DNA of 64,000 nucleotides from Arachis hypogaea (Eukaryota > Streptophyta > Magnoliopsida > Fabales > Fabaceae), in the NCBI RefSeq assembly GCF_003086295.3, contig NC_092054.1:13961878-14025877 (forward strand), written 5' to 3'. The notes under the pieces were generated by a model, which was given only the letters and a program-made list of their open reading frames with translations, was not told the origin of the DNA and searched no databases. Each line of letters opens with the position of its first letter. Within the stretch, counting starts at the first letter, position 1. Positions 1-10,907 of this stretch are shown here, piece by piece. Made by a program: the position numbers and the translations under genes.

Positions 1-116
1 GTTGAGAGCGGGGTTACTCATAAACCGCTACATCCTGTAGCGGTTTATGACCAAATGGCGTTTAGGCATAATCCGCTACACCCTGTAGCGGATTATGAGT
101 ATAGTGGTGTGTGTAT
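1..116 (+). repeat. Left terminal inverted repeat with two internal hairpins
   Basis: This arm pairs with 3026-3141. It contains two near-perfect palindromes with 14-base arms and 3-base loops, at 19-49 and 67-97. Both are built on the core ccgctaca/tgtagcgg and their starts are 48 bases apart. Pairing with the right arm stops at base 117. Confidence 0.85.
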
Positions 117-229
117 ATATACCGCGTGAGGCTGTAGCGGAAATCATTTGAGTTATTTTGGAGAGAAATTTAGAGAGAGAAAGTAGAGAGAAGGGAGAGA
201 AAATTTAAGTACTTGATTAGTTTCGAAGA
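114..229 (+). promoter_or_regulatory. Probable core promoter and GA-rich 5' leader of the PMD gene
   Basis: A TATATATA run at 114-121 lies at the inner edge of the terminal repeat, about 110 bases before the first ATG. It is followed by a GA-rich leader at about 160-203, a composition common in plant 5' UTRs. This placement would make the terminal repeat supply the promoter. It is inferred from composition only. Confidence 0.4.
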
Positions 230-2161
230 ATGGAGGATGAACGGCGGTTGTACCGACTCGACGGCGTTGCTCACGTAGCCGAAACCATCGATGCAGAGGT
301 AAGTGTCTGTATTTTCAAACACTATTTTAATAAATGTATATTTTATTCAATATTAAGGAAGTAATTCATTAATTAGATAGATAGAGACTTAGTTTAGGTT
401 TTGGTTTGAAAATGAAAATTTGAAATATAAACTTTGACATTTAACATTTAATAGTCAATGTAGAGAGGTAAATTAGTAATTTCAAAACCCAATTAGCTTA
501 AGACTAGAAATACAAGCTATAGTTTGGTTGGTGATGTTATTATTAGAAATTAAGCCGGTGTTCTTTATTTCTGAAAATGCAGCCAACCCGATGTGTGTAT
601 AGCGTCCGTAGGCAACAGAATATGCCGTTACATGATAGGATCATACCTTACTTAAAGAGGGCTGGGTTGTACCACCTGGCTAGGCTGAACGCGCATTGGT
701 TCTGGTTGGATGAACCATTGGTCAGCGCATTTATTGAGAGGTGGTGGCCGGAGACCCACACTTTCCATATGCCATTCAAAGAGTGTACTATCACGCTCCA
801 GGACGTGGCATACCAGCTCAGGCTGCCCGTGGATGGCCATGCTGTTTCCGGGTGCATGACAGACTTCCACATGCACATCGAGGGGGCTAGACCGGCATGG
901 GAGTGGTTCGAGGAGTTATTTGGTGAGCTTCCGCCACCGGATAAGAGAAAGTTATACACAGTCCACTTCACATGGTTTCATGAGCAGTTCAGGGTGTTAC
1001 CAGCGGATGCTTCGGAGGAGACCGTGCGCATATATGCACGCGCGTATATTATGATGCTTCTGTCGACACAGCTGTTCATGGACAAGAGTGCTAATCGAGT
1101 CCACCTTCGCTGGTTGCCTTTTGTGGCAAGACTTGACGATATGGGCAGCTATAGCTGGGGCGCCGCTGCATTGGCGTGGCTGTACCGATGCATGTGCAGG
1201 GTGGTGAACAGAAACGTCACCAACTTGGCTGGACCCCTACAGTTGCTACAGTCATGGATCTTTTGGCGGTTTCCCATGCTGAGGCCACCGGGTTTTGATG
1301 CTTTCTTTTTTCCGTTGGCATCTAGGTATACTTTTATTCATTCTTTCTTTCAAGTTCATTACGTTCTATATTTGAAATTACATACTTACGTGCTATTTCT
1401 GCAACTCAGATGGGCCACATATTTGCCCTCTTCTGATGGAAAGGAACGGCAGATTATACAGTATCGTCTGGCATTGGATCAACTGACTCATCGAGATGTA
1501 AGTATTTTGTTTTTGTTTGTTGTTATTTTAATTATTTTTTTCACACTTATATGTATACATTGGTATAATGCTGACCTTGCATCCTGTCTATCAGATTGTA
1601 TGGGAGCCTTATGGTTCGGTGGATGTACTGGCAGTCATCCATCCGGAGATACTGACTGAGGAGCACAGCTGGTTATGGCGGGCTGTCACCAACCTGATCT
1701 ACTTTGCAGTTATTGAGTGGCATCAGGTAGACAGGGTCTTCCCACAGCTAGGGGGTGTACAGCATTTGCCCGAGCCAATGCTCAACATAGAGTATCTTCA
1801 TAGTAAGGACGGCAGGGGTGGAGATAGATGGTTCCCCACTTACTATAGGACATGGCATCAGCATTGGGACGACCGAGTTCGTTCTGTGTTGAGTGTCCAG
1901 AGAGTTCCTGATCCTGGTCCATCCCCTGAGTACCTGGACTGGTGGCACCGTGTTGCACATAGGATTCTTTCACCAGGGATTGCTTTCGCCGACCCCAGGC
2001 CGACCCAGGTTCCGGACGATGCTATACTCAGAGGGTCGTCGCAGGCGCCGACTAGAGTTCCAGCGTCCGATATGCCGGATAACAGACGCTTGGAGCGGAG
2101 ACGACGCATCGGTACACGTGCCACTGATCGCGACTGGCGCTGGCTAGACGACATGATGTAG
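230..2161 (+). CDS. Plant mobile domain (PMD) protein, MAIN-like, four exons
   Basis: Predicted exons are 230-298, 583-1325, 1410-1497 and 1595-2161; all introns are GT-AG and the phases fit, giving 488 codons before a TAG. The short first exon (23 codons, MEDERRLYRLDG start) precedes the PMD body. Family hallmarks are visible: LYHLARLN, WRPETHTFHMPF-like WWPETHTFHMPF, ITLQDVAYQLRLPVDG, RAYIMMLL, PLQLLQSWIFWRFP, and after the splice YFAVIEWHQVDRV and FGGVQH-like LGGVQHLP. Proteins of this type are often labelled serine/threonine-protein phosphatase 7 long form homolog or aminotransferase-like, but no phosphatase motif is present. MAIN/MAIL1 relatives act in the nucleus in gene and transposon silencing; element-borne copies have no known role. 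The same frame continues beyond the TAG, so this is probably a 3'-truncated copy. The start is chosen because it opens exon 1 with a good donor (AGgtaagt). Confidence 0.8.
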
Positions 2162-2824
2162 GAGGAGCAGGTTGGTGGTGATGACGGAGGCCAGGTAGAT
2201 CATCGCCTTCGTCGATCTTCTGCTAGACGACGGGCTACTCGTGGTGGAGGAGCACCTCCCGTCCACCACGATGACGAGGCAGGATCGTCCCGTCGGCACC
2301 CTACAGACACTCATGTTGGTGGCACCGCGGAGGCTACTATGGGTGGTACACCTTTTACCCACGTATCTAGCTCTCAGGTACTACATGGGTGTAGCACACA
2401 GCTGTTAGCCGATCTTGCTACCACTTCTTTCACCATGGATTTGGACGATCAGTTGGGTGGACCCCAGTTCTATGCGGATTTTGCTGAGATCATACAGGGT
2501 GACGACGTTCATCAGTACCAGAGTCCGATTCTAGGCAGCCCTTCAGACCCTACGGAGTATAGGCCACAGCCAGCGGATATGCCTGACACCTAGGTTCCTG
2601 AGACCCAGCTCCCGGTCGACTTGAATGAGCCCGCAGGCAGCCCGTACGACACTTGGTTCGGGATGGAGGGGACGCCACCATTTGCATTCGGAGTTCGGGC
2701 ACAGGAGGCTCCGCCGGGAGATCGGCGAGCGGCTAGGGTTAGGCGTCCGACTCGATGTGGCACAGGCTCGCACCTACTTGGTCCATTCGGAGGCGACCAT
2801 GATGTTGACGGTGACCAGCAGTAG
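2162..2824 (+). pseudogene. C-terminal tail of the PMD protein, separated by in-frame TAG codons
   Basis: The frame of exon 4 stays open after the TAG at 2159-2161, reaches a second TAG at 2591-2593, and then runs to a TAG at 2822-2824. The encoded tail is Arg/Gly/Asp-rich and low in complexity, then contains VDLNEP and DTWFGM, then a basic stretch. Codon use and frame are kept over 660 bases, so it was coding until recently. Both internal stops would be CAG (Gln) with one C-to-T change. It would be translated only by readthrough or in a less damaged relative. Confidence 0.7.
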
Positions 2825-3025
2825 CATCCGATTCTCTTATTTCCAACAGTTATCCATGTATGAATTATGACTTATTTATTTTCTGTTAGGGTTAACGACT
2901 TGTGACAGTTATATCTGTATTAGTTATGTAGTTATACCTGTATTATTTTTGTACGAGTTACTGGGAATGACGATTATATTTTGTATCAATTCGTGCATTT
3001 TGCATCATGGGTTTTAAACCCTAAC

Positions 3026-3141
3026 ATACACACACCACTATACTCATAATCCGCTACAGGGTGTAGCAGATTATGCCTAAACGCCATTTGGTCATAAACC
3101 GCTACAGGGTGTAGCGGTTTATGAGTAACCCCGCTCTCAAC
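3026..3141 (-). repeat. Right terminal inverted repeat with hairpins
   Basis: Reverse complement of 1-116 with two mismatches. It carries palindromes at 3045-3075 and 3093-3123. Outside the matched part, two further imperfect palindromes of the same style follow at about 3142-3171 and 3183-3201, so the arm probably continues past 3141, with its partner lying left of base 1. Confidence 0.85.
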
Positions 3142-3228
3142 GTAATCTGCGATACCTTGTATCGGATTACGTACAACTGAGTTCCGCTGCAGGGTGTAGC
3201 GGATTATATATAGTTGCGTTTGTTGCAT

Positions 3229-3976
3229 TTGCGTCTGGAAATTGCCAATGTTGTATTTGCGTAAAGGTTTTGCTCATTCATTTTATTTGCGTAAATTGCC
3301 CTAAAGATGAAGAAGGATTTGGAGAATGAGAGATTTTGTTAATTTTGGAGGAAAATATTTTATTTTGATTATTGTAATAAATTAAAAGAATATCTCGTAA
3401 TATATTTTGAATTGATTTGTCAAATTAGTAATATAAATATAAATTATGTGTTATATATAATGTGGGAAGGATAGAGAGAAACAAAAAAGGGGATAGAGAT
3501 AGATAAGAGAACGTAAGAAAAAAATTTATTAATTTTAGAAAAAAATATTTCATCTTAATTTTAATGAAAAAGTGTCATGTCACACATTTTAATTATTTGA
3601 TTAGTAATATAATATAGTTATATTTTAATATTTTAATATTTAAATTTTAATTATAATTAGAGAATATATATCATATTGCACATTTTGATTGTCAAATTTA
3701 TAATTATTCATTGATAATAATATATAAGAGAGATAGGGAAGGTGAAGGAATGAGAGAAATAAAAAAAAAAAGAGAAGAGAAAATAACTCTATAATTTTAA
3801 AAAAATATATTTAATTTCAATTAAAATAAAAAAGTGACATGTAACACATTTTTATTATAAAATTAATAATATATAATTAATTATATTAAAAACTGAATTT
3901 TACATATTTTTCTATAATAACTTTCTTAAATAATACGTTCAAATGTATTAAATGATAATATGATATAGAAAATAAT
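3229..3976. repeat. AT-rich intergenic DNA with diverged tandem-like repeats
   Basis: No gene is visible. Two related blocks (about 3463-3660 and 3725-3890) share the order purine-rich tract, A-run, then a motif like aaaaagtgtcatgtcacaca or its variant; a weaker third version lies near 3305-3400. They look like old, decayed copies of one repeat. Confidence 0.4.
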
Positions 3977-3978
3977 TA

Positions 3979-4101
3979 CTCCCTCCATTCCAAAATATGT
4001 CACTTTTTCTATATTTATTCATTAAAAAATTAATGTGTTTAAATAAAAAGTTCGTCCAGAAGCATTAATTTTTTAATTAACCCAAAAAGTAAACAATAAT
4101 C
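3979..4101 (+). mobile_element. Stowaway-like MITE end (one terminus only)
   Basis: CTCCCTCCATTCCAAAATAT starts directly after a TA dinucleotide, matching the typical terminus of Tc1/mariner-type Stowaway MITEs and their TA target. The matching opposite end (GGAGGGAG-TA) is not seen before the LTR at 4107 or just after 21214, so the copy is truncated or its partner has decayed. Confidence 0.4.
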
Positions 4102-4106
4102 ATATA
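4102..4106 (+). repeat. Left target-site duplication (atata) of the LTR array
   Basis: The five bases before LTR1 match the five bases after LTR3 (21210-21214). The sequence is low in complexity, so the match is suggestive rather than decisive. Confidence 0.5.
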
Positions 4107-7100
4107 TATAACACCCTCACTATCAGAAGTCACATTTCCGGCTGCGCTACTCTGATAGCAAGAGGTATTACGACTACTTTACATACTAAATATTAAGATA
4201 GGAGCCTGTGACTCGACACTGTATCGCTGATTTCTTTGAAAATCGGAAATAAATACTTTATCTTAAGAAAAATGCAAGCAGGCATAGATTCATATACAAA
4301 ACTCCTTACATAATATCTCATAATATAATATACATATAGAACATACAACTCCTATCCCTCTTACAAACTTGTAATAACAAAGACGAGGGAAGAAAATAAT
4401 CTAATTAACACAACAGCATATAAACTAAACTCAGTATAACTCTTCTTTATGCCTCTTCATCTGGTTCCTGAAAAGGAAAAGCTGTAGGGGGGTGAGAACC
4501 TAACCACACGGTCTCACCACGGAGTTTCAAAGGTGTCATAAGAAGATATCTGATAAGAAATCTATTTTCAAGCTCAATGATTATCATTGCCTTATGAATT
4601 TTTTAAAAAACCAATAGGTAATCATTCAAAACCTTTTCGAAGAAACAATGTTTAATCTTTCAAAAATCCAAAATCTTTCTTTACCTATAAGAAAATCTCA
4701 ATCAGAAACCAACCACGCAATCAAACAACACAATCCTTAATTCAGCACCAAATTTCATTCTCAAATGTAGCACGCCAGGACAAACACAGGCAAGACAGAC
4801 AAGGAAAGCACAAGTAGGTAGCAGTTACAGCAAATAGTTCAAGTAGCAGTTAAGAACAGTTTAGCAATTAGACAAACCAAAACAAGTTCAAACCCAAGCA
4901 AAGCATACAAATGCATATGATGCATGCCTGTCCTATGGCTGATGAGGCTCATCTGTCAGTTATCTAGCTAACCCGACAAGTCTGAATTGTCCTTAGACTG
5001 TCCCCCGACGTGCATCCCCAAGAGTCTATGCATAGCTTTTTCTCAAATAATCAATATTGCTCAATGGGGGTAACATTTCCGGGAATTTATATAGTGTCCG
5101 GTCACACTTACGTCGTAGGGTCAACAGAGTATCGAGTTTTCAACCTGGTACACGTGGTGGCAAGCCACGGCACTTTATCCAGGGAGCCTCGTATCTCAGA
5201 TAATTCAAATTCATAAGCCATATCTCATTTCCAAATTCATAAGTTCAACATTCTCAACGTTCTCAACATCATCATCATTCATCAATCCATATCTCATTTT
5301 CAAATTCATTCAAAAACCATGTTTCAAAGAAAATCCTCCTCATCCTTCTTTCCATTCCGTTCAATACCAATCCCAATTCAAAACATAATTCTTTCTTTGA
5401 TTAATAAAGTAATCTTAAACCTTATAATGCTTAAAACTAAACCTTTTTAAAATAATTACTTCAAATGAAACTTCTAATTCTATAAAATTTCGACAACATC
5501 TCCTCTAAAACTCGGACTCTGCCACCCTTTTCGGGTCCCAACAAAACCTTTTCTCAAACTCCTTTCAATTCAATTTCAAAAATTAAGCCAATTTCAATAT
5601 CTCAAACCATTTTCAATTAAAACTCATTTTTCAACAAATCAAGATTATTTCCAATATTATAATCCTTTCCAGATTTCAATCATTTCCAACAAAACCAACC
5701 AACATTTACTCAAACCCTTTCCAACGGTTTCAAATCCGAGTCATTCACAAATCTCAAGCCGTTTTCCAAACCCAAATTAACTCTAACATCAAATCATTTT
5801 CCAATTCTCAAATTATACTTGATATACATTCAAATCAGATTTTCAAATTAATCTTCCACTCACTATCTCAATACCAACTCAATATTCAGAAATAGCCACA
5901 GTCAAATAAGCAATCACATTCATTCAAGGCAATTCAGTTCAATTCGTAAGACTCCATAATCACTAAAAATATTTATTTGCTTAAATATCAATTTATAACA
6001 ACTCTTAAGAATAAAAATGAGTTTAATGAAAACGCCCCTACCTCAAAAAGTCGAATCCATAAATTAAATCCGTCACCAGAAACCCTTTCCCTCGGCCCCA
6101 AAATCAACTGCAGTTTTAACTCCAGCAACTCTAATCACAGCATATAATAACCGAAACTCAAACTTATAGCAATTATTGTGACAAAACCTCAGTGTAAGAT
6201 AATGGAATAGCAACTAAAGGGGTTTCAAGGCGAGAACAACTTACTGAAGTTAAGAATAAAAGAAAGAACGGCATAGCAGCAGCTCCGGTGAGCTATAGCA
6301 ACGGCAACTGTGATTGGTGACTACCCAGATGGCAACGCAGCTCAAAACAGAACCAAAACTAGAACCAAATGGGGTTTGGAACTGCAACTGCAGCAACATC
6401 AACACCGAACAACAGTTTATTCTGACATAAATTAAAAGTAACATGAAATGGATATTAGGTGAAACTAAAATCAACTGACATAGTGAAGGAGGCAAAACAA
6501 GTTCAGTCTCACCATGAAAAGCAGCAAACCCTAACGAAACAGGGGCGGGGCAGAAGGAGTAGTGGTGGTTTTTCGGCGACTAGAGGCAGCAACGACTCCA
6601 ACCGAAACAGAACAGAATCAGAATCAACGGCAAAAACCTCAGAACAGTTTTGGCTATCCCCATCAATGGCCACCTGAACCCTTTCTGACGGCGGTTCCTG
6701 CGATGGCTTCGTTCACCACTTCTCCTCTCTCGCTCCCTTACGTGACAGAAATGACCATGGAGACATGGCGGGATGAGGTTGAACGGCGGCGCTGCAGCAC
6801 AGTAACGGCGACACGGTGGCAGCTCGCGAGGTTGACGACAGCAACCCGCGGCGCTGACGGTGACAAGGCTAGTCGTAGGCTTCTCTTCTTTGTGCGCCTC
6901 TCTCTCTTCACCGCGAGCTCCCTCTCTCCGACGCCTCTTCTTCGCGACGGTGGCTCCAAGCCCGCGACCATCTCACTCGCGAGCCATCTCTCTTCGTCGG
7001 CGACCATGATGGCACCGTGGCAGCGGCGCGACGGGCTGGATGGTGGTGGTGCGGCTCCCTCCCATCTTCTCCTCCGCTGGTGCCCTCTCTTTCTCTCTTC

Positions 7101-7658
7101 TCCATCTCTGTGTGTGTTGGTGTTTCAGAAAGTGGGAAGGGATAATAGCAGCTGGGAAAAGGAAAACTAGGTTTCTGGTTAGGGATTTAGAATTAAAGTT
7201 CCCAATTTGGGAATTAGGGTTAGGGGTAGTTCAGTCATTTCACTAAAATTAAGAGTAATTGAAAATCAAAAATTAATTTTTAATTCATTAATAATATTTG
7301 TGAAAATACTATTTAATTACCAATTTATAAATTATTTTTAAATAAATACTCTAATTCAATAATTAAAGATAATGTAATTAATTTTTTTTATTCATAAAAA
7401 TTAAAATATTAAATTTCAAAATCTCAATTCTTTAAATTAATTTATACAAAATTCTTATTATTTTGTAATTACTAAATTTTATAGTTCAAATATAGAAAAT
7501 TATCCAACAATTATAAAATTATAGAAAGATTCTAATTTAATTATCAAAACTTGATTTAATTAGCTTTAATTAAATAATTTCTAAAGTTAAAGTCTTTAAT
7601 GAATAAATAAATTGAAATCAATTTAGAATAAGACTTTTCAAAAGTTTTGGGTCTTACA
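4107..7658 (-). repeat. LTR1 (left, the element's 3' LTR)
   Basis: 3552 bp. Read on the minus strand it starts TGTAAGACCC and ends GGGTGTTATA. It is 26 bp longer than LTR2 and LTR3, mainly because it keeps a 25 bp segment near 4815-4845 that lies between two copies of tagcagtta. A GC-rich block (about 6540-7110) gives overlapping open frames on both strands of up to 202 codons; these have no domain and look like composition effects in the promoter-proximal part of the LTR. Confidence 0.9.
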
Positions 7659-7671
7659 TTCTACCCACCTT
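7659..7671 (-). other. Polypurine tract next to LTR1
   Basis: On the minus strand AAGGTGGGTAGAA directly precedes the LTR start TGTAAGACCC. This is the expected place for plus-strand priming in reverse transcription. Confidence 0.75.
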
Positions 7672-10600
7672 ATAAAAATTTTCGTCCTCGAAAATTAAAG
7701 AAATACACAAGGTAATACCAAGAATCAGTACTATACTGTCCAAATGCATTTTTTTTTGTAGATAAGAAAATTTATCATATTACAGGAAGTATTACATGGT
7801 TTTAATACCTTTCTTTTGAATACTTTAGAAAAACAAAGTTTTGGTATATATATATATTTTTTTTTCAAATAGCAAATAAACCATAAGACTTAGAAATAAA
7901 GGAAAAGCATGGTGTAAAGCAGAAGTTACAAGATAGGCTCATAAGAAAAGGGGTTACAGGGTGTCAACCTTAAGGGTTTTAACATAGCTCACTATCACAA
8001 CTCCTTTTGATGTCACATACTTACAAGCTTCACCTTCCGCGTGCACCAATCGTGTCCTAAAGAACTACCGTATTACAAGTTTCACCTTACGCTTATCTAT
8101 TTCACGTTGCTCCCGTCACTTAGCTAATTTGTTGCGAGTCGTCATCTTATACGAATTGAGCTACCAAAAATTTGAATATCTTCTCAACAACACTCCTTTT
8201 CCGAAATTTAAACGTCATAACCTACGGCATTTTTTAAACTTGGCAAAGTTCACCTCCTCATCTACTAGTCATTCTCTAAAAAAAACTAATGCTTTGGTTT
8301 TTATTTTCTAGGGACCACGTGTGACATTGAGATAAGCGCCAATAAATTCAAGGAGTTACAAATCTAAGGAAAAGAGGAATAAGTGACGAGGATAAAATTC
8401 GCATGAATTCAAGAGGGTGCGTAAGATTACAACTAAGTAATGAGTTACAGGCACGAGAAAATGTTTTGGAAAGAAAATCATTTTGCATCCAAATAGGAAA
8501 TTTAAAAAAAAATTAGTGATGATTTAAATTGAAATAAATTCAAGGCAAAACAGAGGAACACTAAGTTTACAAAAGAGGAATGACTGAACTAACGACATCA
8601 TTTGCAAAACTCAAAATCATGAAAAAAAAAAATCTAAGAAAGTATGATTTCTCATTCTAAAAAGAAAAGATATGAAATAGATATCCTTCAAGAGAGTTAA
8701 CAGAAGCGTAAATATTGGGTTATGTTAAAACAAATTCAAGTTAAATTAGATTTGTGCAAAACATGAAATAATGAAAATTAATTGAGCTAAAAATGTTGAA
8801 AAATCTTAAAAGATCATAATCAAACAAGAATATGTATAACAATTTATATCAAACTTAGAGGTAGAATTAAATTCTATTCAGAAGAGAAAGTCCGAGGTAA
8901 ATTAGTCGATAAAAGAATACTTGGTACGTTACAAACAAATAGGTTTCGATTGCATAAGAAAGTTTTAAAGCTTCATATCAGTGGATATATGCTAAATTCC
9001 AAAATGATTTTGTTGAAATTTAAATTAGGGCTACGGATAGAATCCAACAAAAGAACTGAATTGAAATTTCTTCAATGGAATCCAAAACAAAAACCTTAGA
9101 ACGAGATTATAAAAAGTGGTATGTTGCACCAAAATAAGTTTGAAGTTTGCTCGAAGGAATATAAATTTTGATAAAGAAGAATAAGCAACCAAAATGGTGT
9201 TTTACAAAAACTTGGAGAAACATTTGAAATTATAAGTAAGCAAGGATGTACAAAAACAAGAAGATGTACCGAAAGGAAAAATCAAGTTGTAATCCTATGA
9301 AAGAATGAATTCATTTTTCCAAAATGAGTACTAGAAGTTTTAATAAGGTATTGCGTCAAAACAATCTAATTTAAAATAAATTATTTAAAGTTTGTCATTT
9401 AGAGATTAACTAGAATAGAAGCAAAAATTTCTTATCAAGAATCTTAGAGTACATAATCAAGTAAAGACATATATAAAAATTTGAGTAAATATTGAAGGAG
9501 AATCAAATTATGTTCAAGGAAAGAAACCTAATGTAAAGTGTTCCTATATAGTTAATAAGAGTATAAATAGTACCTTTAAAAACAAGTATGTTTTTAGCTA
9601 CATAAAGGATTTATTTATTTCTTGTAGGAAAGTACATGTAAGATCAGAGATAATCATATTCAGAATTCAAAGAATGGTTACAGACAAGATCAGATAAAAT
9701 AAAAAGATCAAAACTCTTCTCAACGAAGATTCCGAAACAAAAACTTCGAAAGAATATTATTAGAATTGTTATCTCATACCAAGACAAAATCGAAATTTTT
9801 ACCAAGGGGAGTACTTTATTCATTTAGAGGAAAACAGGATCAAAAATTGTAACCTGGGCAAAATACGCACAAGTTGTAGAAGGAAAAGTAGAAGAACCAA
9901 ATCACACAATTAGCTTGCTACGAATCGTAACTCTCACGGTTTCAAATCACTCAAGTATTAAGAATTATGTGTTACGCTAGAACAGATTTAGGATCGAATA
10001 AAAGGATACAGAATTTATGAAGAAATGCATAAATAATAACAATGATGGATAATCAAATCTGGTTCCAAAAAGAATTGAAACAAGGAGTGAAAAAGATGAT
10101 AAATCGAAGAATAAGCAACACGCGCATCATGTGGCATGATTAAAGTACCTACCTTCGGTGTAAACTAATCAAGGAATAACATCTGACATTTTTCAAGGAA
10201 TTAAGGACCATTGTCATGCGAAACAAGTTCAAAACCAACGCGAAAGAAAAACTCATGATTCGTGAAGAGAAATATGAGCAACATCAAGGGTAAAGGTTCC
10301 AAATGATTTTCCAAATGATTTAGGAAACAATGATTATACATTGCACCAAAACTAATTCAAGATCAAATAAACAAATACTAAATTTATGAATAGTGTCAAG
10401 GTTGAAGGTTCCTTAAAATTCAAGCAACAATAGAAACATAATCAAGCAAGGATATATATATATATATGAATTAGATGATATGGTAGAAAAATATCCAAAA
10501 CACATCCCAAAAAAGTAAGAACTAGAGATTTCAATACGATTGATAAAGAAAGAGATAACGTCAAGCACGAATAAAGATTATACGTCAAAACGGAAATAAT

Positions 10601-10892
10601 CTCAAGAACTTAGTTTCTAACGTTCCCAAAACCCGCGACTCGCGTTATATATGATTCATATATCGTCTATGATAACCCATTAGTTCTTACATATACATAA
10701 TTCACTAGTGTTAAGCCGGCCAAACTTAATACCAAAAATTATGCAATGCAAGACTAATGGCATTAATCAATAGATCGTCATGTGCATAAAGCACTATTCT
10801 CGTTATTCAAACAAGACCTATTACATGACAGACTCTCAGAGTATGCAATTAAAGCATAATCAGTCCATTCCCAAGGCTCTACAGGAAAGACC

Positions 10893-10904
10893 GCTCTGAT
10901 ACCA
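10893..10904 (-). other. Primer binding site (tRNA-iMet), internal region 1
   Basis: On the minus strand TGGTATCAGAGC lies three bases inside LTR2. This is the usual 12-base match to the 3' end of plant initiator methionine tRNA. Confidence 0.9.
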
Positions 10905-10907
10905 CAA

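Larger units (their letters stand above)
1..3228 (+). mobile_element. PMD-gene-carrying element with long terminal inverted repeats (left end outside window)
   Basis: Bases 1-116 are the reverse complement of 3026-3141 with only two mismatches, and a gene for a plant mobile domain protein lies between them. The left arm begins at base 1, so the true end is outside the window; the right arm carries further hairpins to about 3205, and base composition falls to AT-rich intergenic DNA after about 3300. PMD domains are known to occur both in host proteins (MAIN, MAIL1) and in plant transposable elements. The right boundary given here is approximate and no target duplication can be seen. A Mutator-like element is a reasonable guess but no transposase is present to prove it. 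Confidence 0.6.
7659..10907 (-). mobile_element. Internal region 1 of the non-autonomous LTR element
   Basis: 3249 bp, A-rich on the plus strand. The longest open frame is about 60 codons (8129-8311) and shows no retroelement motif. It begins (minus strand) with the PBS at 10893-10904 and ends with the PPT at 7659-7671. Short AT microsatellites occur near 7845 and 10455. It differs from internal region 2 at only a handful of sites (for example around 8267, 8296 and 10639). Confidence 0.85.

Noticed and set aside
577..1659. Single-exon reading of the PMD gene ending at 1659
   Set aside because: The stretch after 1325 loses family similarity until GT-AG introns at 1326-1409 and 1498-1594 are removed, after which the PMD sequence continues in frame.
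5010..5216. 62-68 codon frame recurring at 11803 and 18579
   Set aside because: It recurs because the LTR recurs; it lies inside the LTR, has no domain and no start context of note.
6562..7170. 202-codon open frame repeated at 13337 and 20113
   Set aside because: It lies in the GC-rich block of the long LTR, overlaps open frames on the other strand, has no domain and low-complexity content, and is not kept in the solo LTR. Best explained by base composition.
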